Shown here: positions 34,623 to 44,156 of the stretch, piece by piece
How the letters are laid out: every line of letters starts with the position of its first letter
Numbering within the stretch: position 1 is the first letter of the stretch
Assembly: GCF_001421415.1 (NCBI RefSeq)
Contig: NZ_LMKH01000035.1
Span: forward strand, 57,652 to 121,651
DNA length: 64,000 nucleotides
Reading direction: 5' to 3'
Origin: Sphingomonas sp. Leaf208
GTDB lineage: Bacteria; Pseudomonadota; Alphaproteobacteria; Sphingomonadales; Sphingomonadaceae
Made by a program: the position numbers and the translations under genes
The notes under the pieces: generated by a model
Database searches by the model: none
What the model saw: only the letters and a program-made list of their open reading frames with translations
What the model was told of the DNA's origin: nothing

Positions 34623-35813
34623 GTGACCATCACCCCGCTCATGCCCGTCTACCCGCGGTGTGGCGTGCGTCCGGTCCGAGGCGAGGGCGCGTACCTCTTC
34701 GGCGAGGACGGCCAGCAGTATCTCGATTTTGCCAGCGGCATCGCGGTCAACGCGCTCGGCCACGGCCATCCGCATCTGACCAAGGCGATCGCCGAGCAGG
34801 CGGCGACGCTGATGCACGTGTCGAACCTGTACGGGTCGCCGCAGGGCGAGCATCTCGCACAGCGCCTCGTCGACAACAGCTTCGCCGACACGGTGTTCTT
34901 CACCAATTCGGGTGCGGAAGCGGTCGAGTGCGCGATCAAGACCGCGCGCCGCTATCACTTCGCCAACGGCAATCCGCAGCGTCACACGCTGATCACGTTC
35001 GACACCGCGTTTCACGGGCGCACGCTCGGCGCGATTTCGGCGACCAATCAGGCGAAGATGCGCGACGGGTTCGAGCCGTTGCTGCCGGGGTTCGCCTATG
35101 CGAAGTTCGACGACTTGGAAGGCGCACTGGCGCTGATCGACGACAATACCGCCGGGTTCCTGGTCGAGCCGATCCAGGGCGAGGGTGGCATCCGCCAGGC
35201 GAGCCACGAGTTCCTGACCGGCCTGCGCAAGGCCTGCGACGAGCACGGCCTGTTGCTGGTGCTCGACGAGGTCCAGTGCGGCTACGGGCGTACCGGCAAG
35301 TTCTTCGCGCACGAACTGTACGGCATCACGCCCGATATCATGGCAGTCGCCAAGGGTATCGGCGGCGGCTTCCCGCTCGGCGCGTGCCTCGCGACCGAGG
35401 AAGCGGCCAAGGGCATGGTCGCCGGCACGCACGGCTCGACCTATGGCGGCAACCCGCTGGCGATGGCGGCGGGCGAGGCGATCCTCGACGTGATGCTCGA
35501 GGACGGGTTCCTCGACAACGTCACCGCGATGGGCGACCGGTTGCGGCAGGGGCTCGAGCAGATGATCCCCAACCACGATCATTTGTTCGACAGCGTTCGC
35601 GGTACCGGGCTGATGCTCGGGCTGAAGCTCAAGAGCGACAGCCGCGCGTTCGTCGCGTTCGCGCGCGACAACCATAATCTGCTGCTGGTGTCGGCGGGCG
35701 AGAACGTCGTCCGCATCCTGCCGCCGCTGGTGATCGACGAGAGCCACATCGCCGAGTGCATCGACAAGCTGTCGACCGCCGCGCGCGTCTACGTACCCGC
35801 CGCCGACGATTGA
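34623..35813 (+). CDS. argD: Acetylornithine aminotransferase
   Basis: 396 residues from GTG 34623, with AAGGAG 9 nt upstream; ATG 34641 is too far from that site and the longer ORF from 34518 lacks support. Class III PLP aminotransferase: TNSGAEAVECAIKTARRYH, LVLDEVQCGYGRTG, and the lysine in AVAKGIGGGFPLGA. It converts N-acetylglutamate semialdehyde to N-acetylornithine in arginine synthesis. argF follows after an R4 repeat. Confidence 0.95.
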   Translation: MTITPLMPVYPRCGVRPVRGEGAYLFGEDGQQYLDFASGIAVNALGHGHPHLTKAIAEQAATLMHVSNLYGSPQGEHLAQRLVDNSFADTVFFTNSGAEAVECAIKTARRYHFANGNPQRHTLITFDTAFHGRTLGAISATNQAKMRDGFEPLLPGFAYAKFDDLEGALALIDDNTAGFLVEPIQGEGGIRQASHEFLTGLRKACDEHGLLLVLDEVQCGYGRTGKFFAHELYGITPDIMAVAKGIGGGFPLGACLATEEAAKGMVAGTHGSTYGGNPLAMAAGEAILDVMLEDGFLDNVTAMGDRLRQGLEQMIPNHDHLFDSVRGTGLMLGLKLKSDSRAFVAFARDNHNLLLVSAGENVVRILPPLVIDESHIAECIDKLSTAARVYVPAADD

Positions 35814-35819
35814 ACTGAT

Positions 35820-35948
35820 CCTCCCCGGTACGGGGAGGGGGACCATGCGAAGCATGGTGGAGGGGGCTTTCCCCGCAGCGTAGCGCCCGTGGAGGTCCCC
35901 CTCCACCCCGCTCTGCGAGCGCGGTCCCCCTCCCCGTGCCGGGGAGGA
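35820..35948. repeat. Inverted repeat (family R4)
   Basis: CCTCCCCGGTACGGGGAGG at the left and its mirrored counterpart at the right, with internal hairpins (CCATGCGAAGCATGG). It separates argD from argF. A second copy lies at 45017-45173. Confidence 0.8.
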
Positions 35949-35951
35949 ATT

Positions 35952-36869
35952 ATGCGCCATTTCCTGAATCTCACCGACGCCGGAGCCGACGGCATTGCCG
36001 CGATGCTGGCCGACGCGCTCGACCGCAAGGCGGCGCGCGCCGGCTTCCCCAAGGGCCGGGCCGACGCCGACGCGCCGCTTGCCGGCCACACGCTCGCGAT
36101 GGTGTTCGAGAAGAGCTCCACTCGCACGCGCTTCTCGTTCGATATGGCGATCCGCCAGCTCGGCGGCACCTCGATCGTGTCCGACGGCGGCTCGATGCAG
36201 CTTGGCCGCGGCGAGTCGATCGCCGACACCGCGCGGATCCTGTCGGGCTATGTCGACGCGATCATGATCCGCACCGACGATCACGCCAAGATCGAGGAGA
36301 TGGCCCACTACGCCTCCGTCCCGGTCATCAATGGCCTCACCGACGCGTCGCATCCGTGCCAGATCATGGCCGACCTGCTGACGATCATCGAGAGCGGCAA
36401 GTCGCTGCCCGGCCTCAAGGTCGCATGGCTCGGCGACGGCAACAACGTGCTTGCCTCGATCGTCGAAGCTGCCGGGCTGATGCAGTTCGACGTCGTCGCG
36501 GCCTGCCCGCAAGGGTTCCAGCCCGAAGAAGAGGCGATCGTCCGCGCGTCGGGCCGGGCCCGCGTCGTGGCCGACCCGCGCGAAGCGGTCGAGGGCGCGG
36601 ACATCGTTGTCACCGATACCTGGATCTCGATGGGGCAGGCGCATGCCGAGGCCAAGCTGAAGGCGCTCACCCCGTACCAGGTCGACGCCGCGCTCATGGC
36701 GCTCGCCAAGCACGATGCGAAGTTCCTCCATTGCCTCCCCGCGCATCGCGGCGAGGAAGTCACGCCCGAAGTCATCGACGGCCCGCAGTCGCTGATCTGG
36801 CAGGAGGCTGAAAACCGCCTCCACGCGCAGAAGTCGGTCCTGCGCTGGTGCTTCGGGCAGATCGGTTGA
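35952..36869 (+). CDS. argF: Ornithine carbamoyltransferase
   Basis: 305 residues from ATG 35952, immediately after the repeat, whose GGGGAGGA end supplies the Shine-Dalgarno. Carbamoyl-phosphate motif [13 protein letters not shown], and the ornithine-binding segment [11 protein letters not shown]. Catalyses citrulline formation in arginine synthesis. Confidence 0.96.
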   Translation: MRHFLNLTDAGADGIAAMLADALDRKAARAGFPKGRADADAPLAGHTLAMVFEKSSTRTRFSFDMAIRQLGGTSIVSDGGSMQLGRGESIADTARILSGYVDAIMIRTDDHAKIEEMAHYASVPVINGLTDASHPCQIMADLLTIIESGKSLPGLKVAWLGDGNNVLASIVEAAGLMQFDVVAACPQGFQPEEEAIVRASGRARVVADPREAVEGADIVVTDTWISMGQAHAEAKLKALTPYQVDAALMALAKHDAKFLHCLPAHRGEEVTPEVIDGPQSLIWQEAENRLHAQKSVLRWCFGQIG

Positions 36870-36901
36870 CCTGAACGGGCAGGGTCACCATCTGGCGAAC
36901 G

Positions 36902-37819
36902 ATGAACGATACGCCAAAATTCGACCCCAACATGACCGATATCGACCGCGCGCTGGCTTTCGCGATCCCGACGCGCAGTGCACGCGGCCGGATCGTGCGG
37001 CTCGGCACCGCGCTCGACGAAGTGCTCGCCGCGCACGCCTATCCGCCCGCGATCGAGAAGCTGCTCGCCGAGGCGCTCACGCTCGCGGCGCTGATCGGCT
37101 CGACGCTCAAGGATTCGAGCGGCCAGCTGACGATGCAGACGCGCACCGACAGCGGCGTCGTCCAGCTGCTCGTCTGCGACTATCGCGGCGGCGAAGTCCG
37201 TGGCTACATCGAGTACGACGCCGGCAAGCTCGCCGAGGCCCCCGCCGAGCCCTCGTTGTTCGCGCTGTTTGGCGCCGGCTATCTCGCGATCACGTTCGAC
37301 ATGGCGACCAGCAACGAACGCTATCAGGGCATCGTCCCCCTCGACGGCGATACGCTGTCGCAGGCCGCGCAGAGCTATTTCACGCAGTCCGAGCAGATCC
37401 CGACGATGATCCGCACCGGCATGGCGAAGGGCCCAGACGGTCGCTGCATTTCCGGCGGGCTGTTCCTCCAGCATCTCCCCGAGGGCGAGGACGGGCGCGA
37501 ACGCCTGCATACCAAGCTCGATCATCCGGAATGGGAGCATGTCGCCACGCTCGGCAACACGATGGGCGTCGATGAACTCACCGATGCGACGTTGCCGCTG
37601 GAGACGCTCGTCTGGCGGCTCTTCAATGAGGAGGAAGACGTCCGCATCCTCGCCGACATCCCGATCGTGCGCGGGTGCCGCTGCGATCCGGATTATATCC
37701 GGGGTGTAATTTCGAAATTTCCCCTGGAGGAGCGCCAGTCGATGGCGGACGAGACCGGCTTCATCATCGTGGATTGTGCGTTCTGCGCGAAGAAGTTCCC
37801 GGTGCCGGTGGAGGGATAA
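36902..37819 (+). CDS. hslO: Redox-regulated chaperone Hsp33
   Basis: 305 residues. The C-terminal redox switch has the C-x-C (GCRCDP) and C-x-x-C (CAFCAK) zinc cysteines. The N-terminal core contains the RTDSGVVQLLVCDYRGGEVRGY segment. Hsp33 becomes an ATP-independent holdase on oxidative unfolding. Follows argF by 32 bp, an arrangement common in alphaproteobacteria. Confidence 0.95.
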   Translation: MNDTPKFDPNMTDIDRALAFAIPTRSARGRIVRLGTALDEVLAAHAYPPAIEKLLAEALTLAALIGSTLKDSSGQLTMQTRTDSGVVQLLVCDYRGGEVRGYIEYDAGKLAEAPAEPSLFALFGAGYLAITFDMATSNERYQGIVPLDGDTLSQAAQSYFTQSEQIPTMIRTGMAKGPDGRCISGGLFLQHLPEGEDGRERLHTKLDHPEWEHVATLGNTMGVDELTDATLPLETLVWRLFNEEEDVRILADIPIVRGCRCDPDYIRGVISKFPLEERQSMADETGFIIVDCAFCAKKFPVPVEG

Positions 37820-37822
37820 AAT

Positions 37823-37960
37823 TCCCCTCTCCCTGCAGGGGAGAGGGAGGGGCCCGCGACGCAGTCGTGGGAGGGTGAGGGCACGGTCGCGTCCATCACG
37901 TGCCCTCACTCTCCCGCAGCCAAGGGGCTGCTCCTTCCCTCTCCCCCAAGGGGAGAGGGC
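37823..37960. repeat. Inverted repeat (family R3)
   Basis: Two inverted modules of the R3 type after hslO. With the hairpin element that follows it fills the 303-bp gap before queC. Confidence 0.8.
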
Positions 37961-38000
37961 AAACAGGCGTTAACGGCGCTTTTACCCCTCACCCTTACCA

Positions 38001-38094
38001 CTGGTCACGTGCTCTTATTCAGCACGTTTCTCCCTTGTGGCGCGCGTCCGCGCCAAACTCGGGGCCGCTCCGCCGGGCGGCCCCTTTCTTTTTT
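38001..38094 (+). ncRNA. Three-hairpin terminator element upstream of queC
   Basis: Stem 1 ACGTGCT/AGCACGT (38007-38013/38021-38027), stem 2 TGGCGCG/CGCGCCA (38038-38044/38049-38055), and stem 3 GGGGCCGC/GCGGCCCC (38061-38068/38077-38084) with a T-rich tract (38085-38094). Between stems 1 and 2 lies an unpaired TTTCTCCCTT that could pair with a Shine-Dalgarno. Either a small RNA between hslO and queC, or a 5' attenuator of queC, whose ATG is only 28 nt after the T-run. Confidence 0.5.
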
Positions 38095-38122
38095 GCGCTC
38101 GCTGGCCTAGCGAACACGCATC

Positions 38123-38827
38123 ATGACATCCCCTGCTCCCTTTGCGGTCGCCCTCGTCTCGGGCGGGCTCGACTCGATGGTATCCGCCGCGCTTGCGCGC
38201 GAAGCCGGCCAGCGCGTGCTCGCGCTCTCGTTCGATTATAATCAGCGCCACCGGATCGAACTCGACGCAGCGCGCCGGGTCGCCAGTGCACTCGGTGCCG
38301 AGCGCCACATCGTCCTGCCGATGGACCTGTCCGCGTTCGGCGGCTCCGCGCTGACCGCCGATATCGACGTGCCGAAGGACGGCGCGGGTACCGAAGACAG
38401 CGGCGGCATTCCCGTCACCTACGTCCCCGCGCGCAATACGATCTTCCTCAGCCTCGCGCTCGGCTGGGCCGAGGCGGCCGGCGCGCGCGACATCTATATC
38501 GGCGTCAACGCGCTCGATTACTCCGGCTATCCCGATTGCCGCCCCGAGTTCATCGCCGCCTTCGAAGGCCTCGCCGAACTCGCCACCAAGGCCGGCGTCG
38601 AAGGCGAACCGTTCCGCATCCAGGCACCGCTCCAGATGATGACCAAGGCGGATATCGTCCGCGAAGGCACGCGCCTAGGGCTTGATCTCGGCCTGAGCTG
38701 GTCGTGCTACGATCCGACGCCCGCCGGTGAGCATTGCGGCGAGTGCGACAGCTGCCGCCTGCGTTCGCGCGGCTTCGACGAGGCGGGGATCGCCGACCCG
38801 ACGCGTTACGCCGTCAAGCCGGCCTGA
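38123..38827 (+). CDS. queC: 7-cyano-7-deazaguanine synthase QueC
   Basis: 234 residues. PP-loop SGGLDSM near residue 13 and C-terminal zinc site [20 protein letters not shown]. Makes preQ0 from carboxydeazaguanine with ATP and ammonia in queuosine synthesis. It has no clear Shine-Dalgarno; a terminator-like hairpin precedes it. queE follows after one base. Confidence 0.96.
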   Translation: MTSPAPFAVALVSGGLDSMVSAALAREAGQRVLALSFDYNQRHRIELDAARRVASALGAERHIVLPMDLSAFGGSALTADIDVPKDGAGTEDSGGIPVTYVPARNTIFLSLALGWAEAAGARDIYIGVNALDYSGYPDCRPEFIAAFEGLAELATKAGVEGEPFRIQAPLQMMTKADIVREGTRLGLDLGLSWSCYDPTPAGEHCGECDSCRLRSRGFDEAGIADPTRYAVKPA

Positions 38828-38828
38828 T

Positions 38829-39461
38829 ATGAGCTACGCCGTCAAGGAAATGTTCCTCACATTGCAGGGCGAGGGCGTCAATGCCGGTCGCCGTGCAGTG
38901 TTCGTCCGGTTCGCCGGCTGCAACCTCTGGTCGGGCCGCGAACAGGATCGCGCGACCGCGGTCTGCAAGTTCTGCGATACCGAATTCGTCGGCACCGACG
39001 GGCTCGGCGGCGGCAAGTTTGCCGAGGCGCAGGCTTTGGCGTCAGCGGTAGCGGGCTTCTGGGGAGAAGGGGTGCACGATCGATTCGTCGTCCTGACCGG
39101 CGGCGAGCCGATGCTCCAGATCGACGACGCTATCGTCGATGCGCTGCATGCTCACGGCTTCCGGATCGCGATGGAGAGCAACGGCACGATCCCGGCGCAT
39201 CCAGGAATCGACTGGGTCTGCATCAGTCCCAAGGCCGGCAGCATCGTCGTCCAGCGTACCGGGCACGAGCTGAAGCTCGTCTGGCCGCAGCCGGGCAGTG
39301 ACATCGAGGAAGTCGAGACCTGGAATTTCGAGAACTTTCTGCTCCAGCCGCTCGATGATCCCCGGGCGGATGCGAACCGAGAGGCGTGCGTGGACCTGGT
39401 CATGGAGCGGCCGCAATGGCGACTGTCGCTCCAGACGCACAAGCTGCTCGGTCTGCGCTAA
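38829..39461 (+). CDS. queE: 7-carboxy-7-deazaguanine synthase QueE
   Basis: 210 residues from ATG 38829. The radical-SAM cluster is C-X14-C-X2-C (CNLWSGREQDRATAVCKFC), the expanded loop known in one group of QueE enzymes. The GGEP motif is TGGEPML. It rearranges CPH4 to carboxydeazaguanine. queC and queE are together; queD and queF are not in the window. Confidence 0.95.
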   Translation: MSYAVKEMFLTLQGEGVNAGRRAVFVRFAGCNLWSGREQDRATAVCKFCDTEFVGTDGLGGGKFAEAQALASAVAGFWGEGVHDRFVVLTGGEPMLQIDDAIVDALHAHGFRIAMESNGTIPAHPGIDWVCISPKAGSIVVQRTGHELKLVWPQPGSDIEEVETWNFENFLLQPLDDPRADANREACVDLVMERPQWRLSLQTHKLLGLR

Positions 39462-39620
39462 CCCTAGCCTCACGAACCACTCCAGCTCTCGCTTGGATAT
39501 TGCGTAACGCTAGGTGATCAGGATGTTGAACAAAGGGAAGGCCGGGCGGCTGGTTGCCAGGTGCGAAGGGTGAGGACTGGGAGGTACTTCTCCAGATCAC
39601 TCAACCCTCGGCCAGCTCAC

Positions 39621-40331
39621 TCAGCGAGTCGCCATACCCAAACCGACCGGCGGCCAGTTCTGCGCGCCGCACTTCTTCACGACCCATTCGCCCTTCTTGT
39701 TCCAGCAGATCGGATCGAGGCGGATCATCATCGGTGCTCCCCGTTCGCGACCGATGTACCGGGGAAAGCGCTGCTCGCCCCACGGGATCAGGCTGTTGCG
39801 CAACTCACGCGAACGCGCCAGCGCGACGTCGGCGAAATGACCGCGCGGTGCGAACACCGCATCACGTCCGATCGACCCTGCGGTCTGGCAAAAGCCGTAT
39901 TGCGCAGCCACGGTGGCAAAGCTCGAATAGGTCCGCGTCCCGAACTGGTCGAGCGCGGTCTGGCCGGCCTTGGGGCCCGCCGCCTTGTTCACGCGCACGA
40001 AGTACTTGGTCAGCGTATCGAACGCCCCCTTCAGTTCCTCGCCGTGATCGGCCAGGATCGAGTTGTAGTTCGGCACGGTCAACAGCGTCGGTTCGAACTG
40101 GCACTGCAACGCCGCGACGTTGAGCGCCGCACGCATGTGCCACACCAACGCCGCCCGCATTTCCGCCGACGTCGCGCCGGGCAGGGCCTGGCCAAGGTCG
40201 GATTCTTCACCGGTGACGGCTGCGCCCGAAAAATCGCGCGACTGTAAAAAAAACTGCGCCGACGCCGACTGCGCTACAGCGAGCCCGCTCGACGCCACGC
40301 AAAGCGCGAGCGCGGTACGCAACACCTTCAT
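39621..40331 (-). CDS. Secreted protein of unknown function, Cys-containing
   Basis: 236 residues. ATG 40331 is supported by GGGGAGG just upstream; the longer ORF to 40391 is rejected. A cleavable signal (ends SASAQ) and a conserved-looking mature domain with FGTRTYSSFATVAAQYGFC and a C-terminal Trp/Cys segment (CWNKKGEWVVKKCGAQNW). Probably a disulfide-bearing periplasmic protein; I do not recognise a family with known role. Confidence 0.65.
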   Translation of the reverse strand: MKVLRTALALCVASSGLAVAQSASAQFFLQSRDFSGAAVTGEESDLGQALPGATSAEMRAALVWHMRAALNVAALQCQFEPTLLTVPNYNSILADHGEELKGAFDTLTKYFVRVNKAAGPKAGQTALDQFGTRTYSSFATVAAQYGFCQTAGSIGRDAVFAPRGHFADVALARSRELRNSLIPWGEQRFPRYIGRERGAPMMIRLDPICWNKKGEWVVKKCGAQNWPPVGLGMATR

Positions 40332-40546
40332 TCCAACCTCCCCAGGGCATTCCAAGTGATCGAATCTAAAGCGTTTCCGCGAAACTCCCAAGCGATTTTA
40401 ACCTTTCCGACCCGTCGTCCGACGCCGTTGTCGGGTGGGACCGTCAGAAATTCGTCGGCGCCGAAACGATCGCTCGACGGCGGAGCTGTGGGGGTGCCCC
40501 CGCACGTGCTTCGATCGCCGCAACCCATCGCGCACCACCAATAACG

Positions 40547-40577
40547 AAAAGGGCCGCCCGGTTGCCCGGGCGGCCCT
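40547..40577 (-). terminator. Intrinsic terminator of the Met-rich lipoprotein gene
   Basis: GGGCCGCCCGG/CCGGGCGGCCC-type stem (40551-40577), read on the minus strand as a GC-rich hairpin followed by TTTT. Confidence 0.85.
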
Positions 40578-40605
40578 CCACAACGTCGTAGTTTCCTTGC
40601 GGAAA

Positions 40606-40887
40606 TTACATTGCGTTGGTGGTCATCGCGTTGTTCGTCATCATGGTGTCGTTCGACATCATCGTGTCGTTCGCCATCATGGTGTCGTTGGCCATCATGC
40701 CACCGTTCGACGCGCCGTCGACTGCGGTCATGTTGTCGGACATCGTGTCCATGCCCTCAGTGGCGTTCATGTCGGTGACCATCGTGTTGTCGGTCGTGGT
40801 CTCGGTCTTGGGACCGCAAGCCGAAACAGCGAGTGCTGCGCTGGCGATCAGCGAACCGGTCAGAACCTTGGAAATGAGTGCACGCAT
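40606..40887 (-). CDS. Met/Asn-rich repeat lipoprotein
   Basis: 93 residues. Lipoprotein signal with C at VSAC-G (residue ~24); the mature part is low complexity and Met-rich, with tandem NDTMM units (MMANDTMMANDTMMSNDTMM) and about 20% Met overall. There is no folded domain. Met-rich stretches of this kind can bind Cu(I)/Ag(I), which is an inference; alternatives are a structural or adhesive coat. Its own terminator follows. Confidence 0.75.
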   Translation of the reverse strand: MRALISKVLTGSLIASAALAVSACGPKTETTTDNTMVTDMNATEGMDTMSDNMTAVDGASNGGMMANDTMMANDTMMSNDTMMTNNAMTTNAM

Positions 40888-40990
40888 GTGGAAGCTCCCT
40901 AGATAGAGGATTTGGCTGGCTGCTCGCCCTTAATACCCAAATCGTAGTGGACATTAATCCGATAACGCTTTGCCCTCAAGCCTCGTTTTC

Positions 40991-41644
40991 TCAAGGACAA
41001 GAAACTGTTTCAAGGAAAGCATCGGCCGTCAACGCCAGGGCTGCGTCGAAAGTTGCAAGGTCGGCCGGAATGCCGAGCGATTGCAGGCTGGTAACGCCGT
41101 ATTCCGGCAGGCCGCAGGGCACGATACCACCAAAGTGCGACAGGTCCGGGTCGACGTTGACCGAGAAGCCGTGGAGCGTCACCCAGCGCTTAACCCGCAC
41201 CCCGATCGCCCCGATCTTGGCCTCGCGACCCCGATCGAGCGTCCAGATGCCGACCCGGCCATCAACCGCGAACGCCTCGACGCCGAGTTCGCCGAGCGCC
41301 GCGATCACCCAGGATTCGAGCGCGTGGACGTAACAGCGCACGTCGCGCCCGCGCTTGGTAAGGTCGAGCACGACATAGCCGATCCGCTGCCCCGGCCCGT
41401 GATAGGTGTATTTGCCGCCACGCCCGGTCGGGATCACCGGGAATCGCGCGTCTATCAGGTCGCCCGGCTCCGCGCTGGTGCCCGCGGTGTAGACCGGCGG
41501 GTGCTCGAGCATCCACAGCAGTTCGCGCGCCTCACCTGTGCCGACTGCGACCGCGCGCGCCTCCATCTTGGCCAGCGCATCCGCATAGGGGGTAAGGCCG
41601 GCGTTGGTCCGCCATTCGATATCGGAGAGGGGAGGGGTGATCAC
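40991..41644 (-). CDS. lipB: Octanoyl-ACP:protein octanoyltransferase LipB
   Basis: 217 residues from GTG 41644, which places the conserved [16 protein letters not shown] at the N-terminus; an in-frame ATG at 41701 would add 19 residues. [35 protein letters not shown] and KIGAIGVRV (catalytic Lys) with the downstream [12 protein letters not shown] (catalytic Cys) are all present. It transfers octanoate from ACP to lipoyl domains. Confidence 0.93.
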   Translation of the reverse strand: MITPPLSDIEWRTNAGLTPYADALAKMEARAVAVGTGEARELLWMLEHPPVYTAGTSAEPGDLIDARFPVIPTGRGGKYTYHGPGQRIGYVVLDLTKRGRDVRCYVHALESWVIAALGELGVEAFAVDGRVGIWTLDRGREAKIGAIGVRVKRWVTLHGFSVNVDPDLSHFGGIVPCGLPEYGVTSLQSLGIPADLATFDAALALTADAFLETVSCP

Positions 41645-41762
41645 CGAACCCAATTGCGCACCCGTGCCGCAAGTTGCAACCGCGGCGAGCGTTTCAACCA
41701 TGTGGTCAAGCGCGAGGGCTTGGGCTACCTCGCGCAGGAACGGGAATGGCGGGAGCACAGGC

Positions 41763-42623
41763 ATGGCGACGACAGGCGCGACGACAGGGATAGTCAACGC
41801 ACGCGTGAAGATGGGAACGGTCTGGGATCGCACGATCGAGGTGCTCAACGGGCGCACCGGCATGATCGCACCGATCGCGCTGCTTGGCATAGCGCTGCCG
41901 AGCGTGCTCCGCGATGGCTTCGCCGCCTTCTCGACGCCGGGCACGCTGACGTTCGCGCTGGTCGGCGCCACGTTGGCGATCGCCGCACTGGTCGCGGTGA
42001 TCTGGGCACAGTTGGCGATCGTCGCGATCGCGACGGATCCCGCCACCAACGCCGCCGAAGCGCGTCGCGTGGCGGGCAAGCGCGTGCTCCCAGCGCTCGG
42101 CATCACGATGTTGCTGACGTTTGTCGCAGCGCTGTTCGTGGTGCCGCCGGTGATCGTCCTGCTCAATTCGGGGTTCGATTTCGCGGCTGCGGCCAGCGGG
42201 GCGGGCGTCCAGATGACTCCGCCCAGCGCAAATGCGGCGGCATTCGTGGCGCTGTACGGGCTTGCCTTTCTGCTGGTGGCGATCTGGATCGGCGCTCGAC
42301 TGGTGTTGCTCAACCCGGTCATACTCAACGAGCGTCGCGGGATCGGTGCGATCCGCCGTTCGGTCCAGCTCACCAAGGGGCTGACGTGGCGGATCATCGG
42401 CGTGTTGATCCTGTTCGCGATCGTCATGCTCGTGTCCACCTGGGCCGCGCAGTCGGTGACCGGGATCATCTTCCGCCTCGCGCTCGGCGCCGACGGAATC
42501 GCCACCGCGACCTTCCTGTCGGGCGTGGTCGCGACGATCGTCACCACCGTCTTCACCGCGCTCGCCGCGGTCTTCACCGCGCAGCTCTACGTCGCGGTCA
42601 GAGAGAAACTTCCCCAGGAATGA
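41763..42623 (+). CDS. Polytopic membrane protein (GPDD-like membrane domain)
   Basis: 286 residues from ATG 41763 (GGGAGC ~9 nt upstream). About six hydrophobic helices and the motif [34 protein letters not shown], which matches the membrane domain found in glycerophosphodiester phosphodiesterase-linked proteins. Its stop overlaps the next gene (ATGA). Function unknown; probably works with its neighbour. Confidence 0.75.
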   Translation: MATTGATTGIVNARVKMGTVWDRTIEVLNGRTGMIAPIALLGIALPSVLRDGFAAFSTPGTLTFALVGATLAIAALVAVIWAQLAIVAIATDPATNAAEARRVAGKRVLPALGITMLLTFVAALFVVPPVIVLLNSGFDFAAAASGAGVQMTPPSANAAAFVALYGLAFLLVAIWIGARLVLLNPVILNERRGIGAIRRSVQLTKGLTWRIIGVLILFAIVMLVSTWAAQSVTGIIFRLALGADGIATATFLSGVVATIVTTVFTALAAVFTAQLYVAVREKLPQE

Positions 42624-43372
42624 AATCCCCGATGAAGCTCGATTTCGCGACCGTTCTCACCGACGCCTGGACGCTGTTCAAGCGCGACCGCGACCTGTTG
42701 CTGCGGATCGCCGCACCGTTCCTGTTCCTGCCCGCGTTTGCGCTCGCACTGGTCGTCCCCGATCCGCCGATGCCCGATGCCGCGGCAGGCAACAACGAGG
42801 CGCAGGCGATGGTCTGGGCCGACGCGGTGCAGACCTGGGCGGCGGCGCATGGCGGCTGGTACCTGCTCGCCTATGTGATGAGCTTTTTCGGCACGTCGCT
42901 GTTCTACGCGCTGTATCTCGATCGCCAGCATCTCGACCTGCGGCAGGCGTTGACGCGCTGCCTACGGATCTTCCCGCGCTTCCTGCTGGCGATGGTGATC
43001 GTCTCGCTGCCGGCCGGGGCAGGGCTGTTGCTGTACGCGATCCCAGGTCTCTACATCCTCGGCCGGACGATGCTGACCGGCCCGGCAATGTTCGCCGAAG
43101 CCCCGCTTGGCGCCCTCGGCGCGATCCGCCGCAGCTTCACGCTCAGCCGAGGCTCGGGGCTCCCGCTCATGGGATTGGCCGCGTTCAGCTACATCAGCGG
43201 CTGGCTCGTCGGTGCGCCGTTCATGATGGCCGACAAGGCATTGCGCGACGGCGGGCAGGCCAATCCGGTCGCGCTGGCGATCGTCGATGCCGGCGCTGCG
43301 GTGGCGGCGATGGCGGCCGGTATAGCGATGGCCCTGATCGCGATCTCTGCTTATCGGCGGCTGGTTAGGTAA
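42620..43372 (+). CDS. Polytopic membrane protein, paralog-like partner
   Basis: 250 residues, five to six helices, start overlapping the upstream gene. It has the same layout as its neighbour: LTDAWTLFKRDRDLLLRIAAPFLFLPAFAL at the N-terminus and APLGALGAIRRSFTLSRGSGLPLMGL in the middle. The pair probably arose by duplication and may form a complex. Function unknown. Confidence 0.72.
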   Translation: MKSPMKLDFATVLTDAWTLFKRDRDLLLRIAAPFLFLPAFALALVVPDPPMPDAAAGNNEAQAMVWADAVQTWAAAHGGWYLLAYVMSFFGTSLFYALYLDRQHLDLRQALTRCLRIFPRFLLAMVIVSLPAGAGLLLYAIPGLYILGRTMLTGPAMFAEAPLGALGAIRRSFTLSRGSGLPLMGLAAFSYISGWLVGAPFMMADKALRDGGQANPVALAIVDAGAAVAAMAAGIAMALIAISAYRRLVR

Positions 43373-43396
43373 AGGCCGCTCCGTTCAATATAACAG

Positions 43397-43502
43397 CACC
43401 TCCCCGGCGAAGGCCGGGGCCCAGTTGGAGAGGTCGCAGTAACGATTCGCCACCCTCGTTAGCAACGTCCCCCAACTGGACCCCGGCCTCCGCCGGGGAG
43501 GT
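43397..43502. repeat. Inverted repeat (family R2)
   Basis: Same element as 26795-26901, between convergent genes. Confidence 0.85.
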
Positions 43503-43552
43503 AAAGATGAACTAACGGATTGGCGACGAACCGCTCCGCGAGACCGAGTGGG

Positions 43553-44152
43553 TTAGCTCTGAGGCCGCTTACCCAGATACGGGATCTGCGGCGCCGTCTC
43601 CGGCGGCAACAAGCGGGAAGCCCGCGGATCGGGAAACGTCTCGATCGTCCGCTTCACCGCCACGAACCCCTGCGCCCGATAAAACCCCAGCGCGCTCGGA
43701 TGATCGAGCGTGCAGGTGTGCAACCAGACCCGCTCCACCCCCTTCGCCCAGGCCCGCGCGCAAGCCTCCGCCATCAGCCACCGCCCATGACCCTGGCCAG
43801 CCAACTCCGGGATCAGCCCGAAATACGAAATCTCGCACGCCCCCGCCTCGCGGAAATCGAGTTCGAGCATCCCGACCTCGATCCCCGCCGGATCGAGCAC
43901 CGCATACACCGCGATCCCCGGATCATGGACGATCCCCGCCAGCGCATCGTCCGCCATCACCAGCCGCGAGAACCAGAGCCACGGGCTCCCCACCCGCCGG
44001 AACAGCGCGCGGTATTTCTCCAGCGTCGGCCGCTCCCACTTCACCAGCCGCAATCGCGACCCCGGGCTCGGCCGCAGCGGTGGCCGCTTGCGCATCTCCA
44101 GCGTCGTGACGATGGTCGCGAGGACGTCGTCGGCAACCGGGATCAGCGCCAC
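43553..44152 (-). CDS. GNAT-family N-acetyltransferase
   Basis: 199 residues. The acetyl-CoA site is LAGQGHGRWLMAEACARAW and the C-terminal HPSALGFYRAQGFVAVKR motif is typical. Located 4 bp after hemF on the same strand, so co-transcribed. Substrate unknown. Confidence 0.85.
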   Translation of the reverse strand: MALIPVADDVLATIVTTLEMRKRPPLRPSPGSRLRLVKWERPTLEKYRALFRRVGSPWLWFSRLVMADDALAGIVHDPGIAVYAVLDPAGIEVGMLELDFREAGACEISYFGLIPELAGQGHGRWLMAEACARAWAKGVERVWLHTCTLDHPSALGFYRAQGFVAVKRTIETFPDPRASRLLPPETAPQIPYLGKRPQS

Positions 44153-44156
44153 TGGA

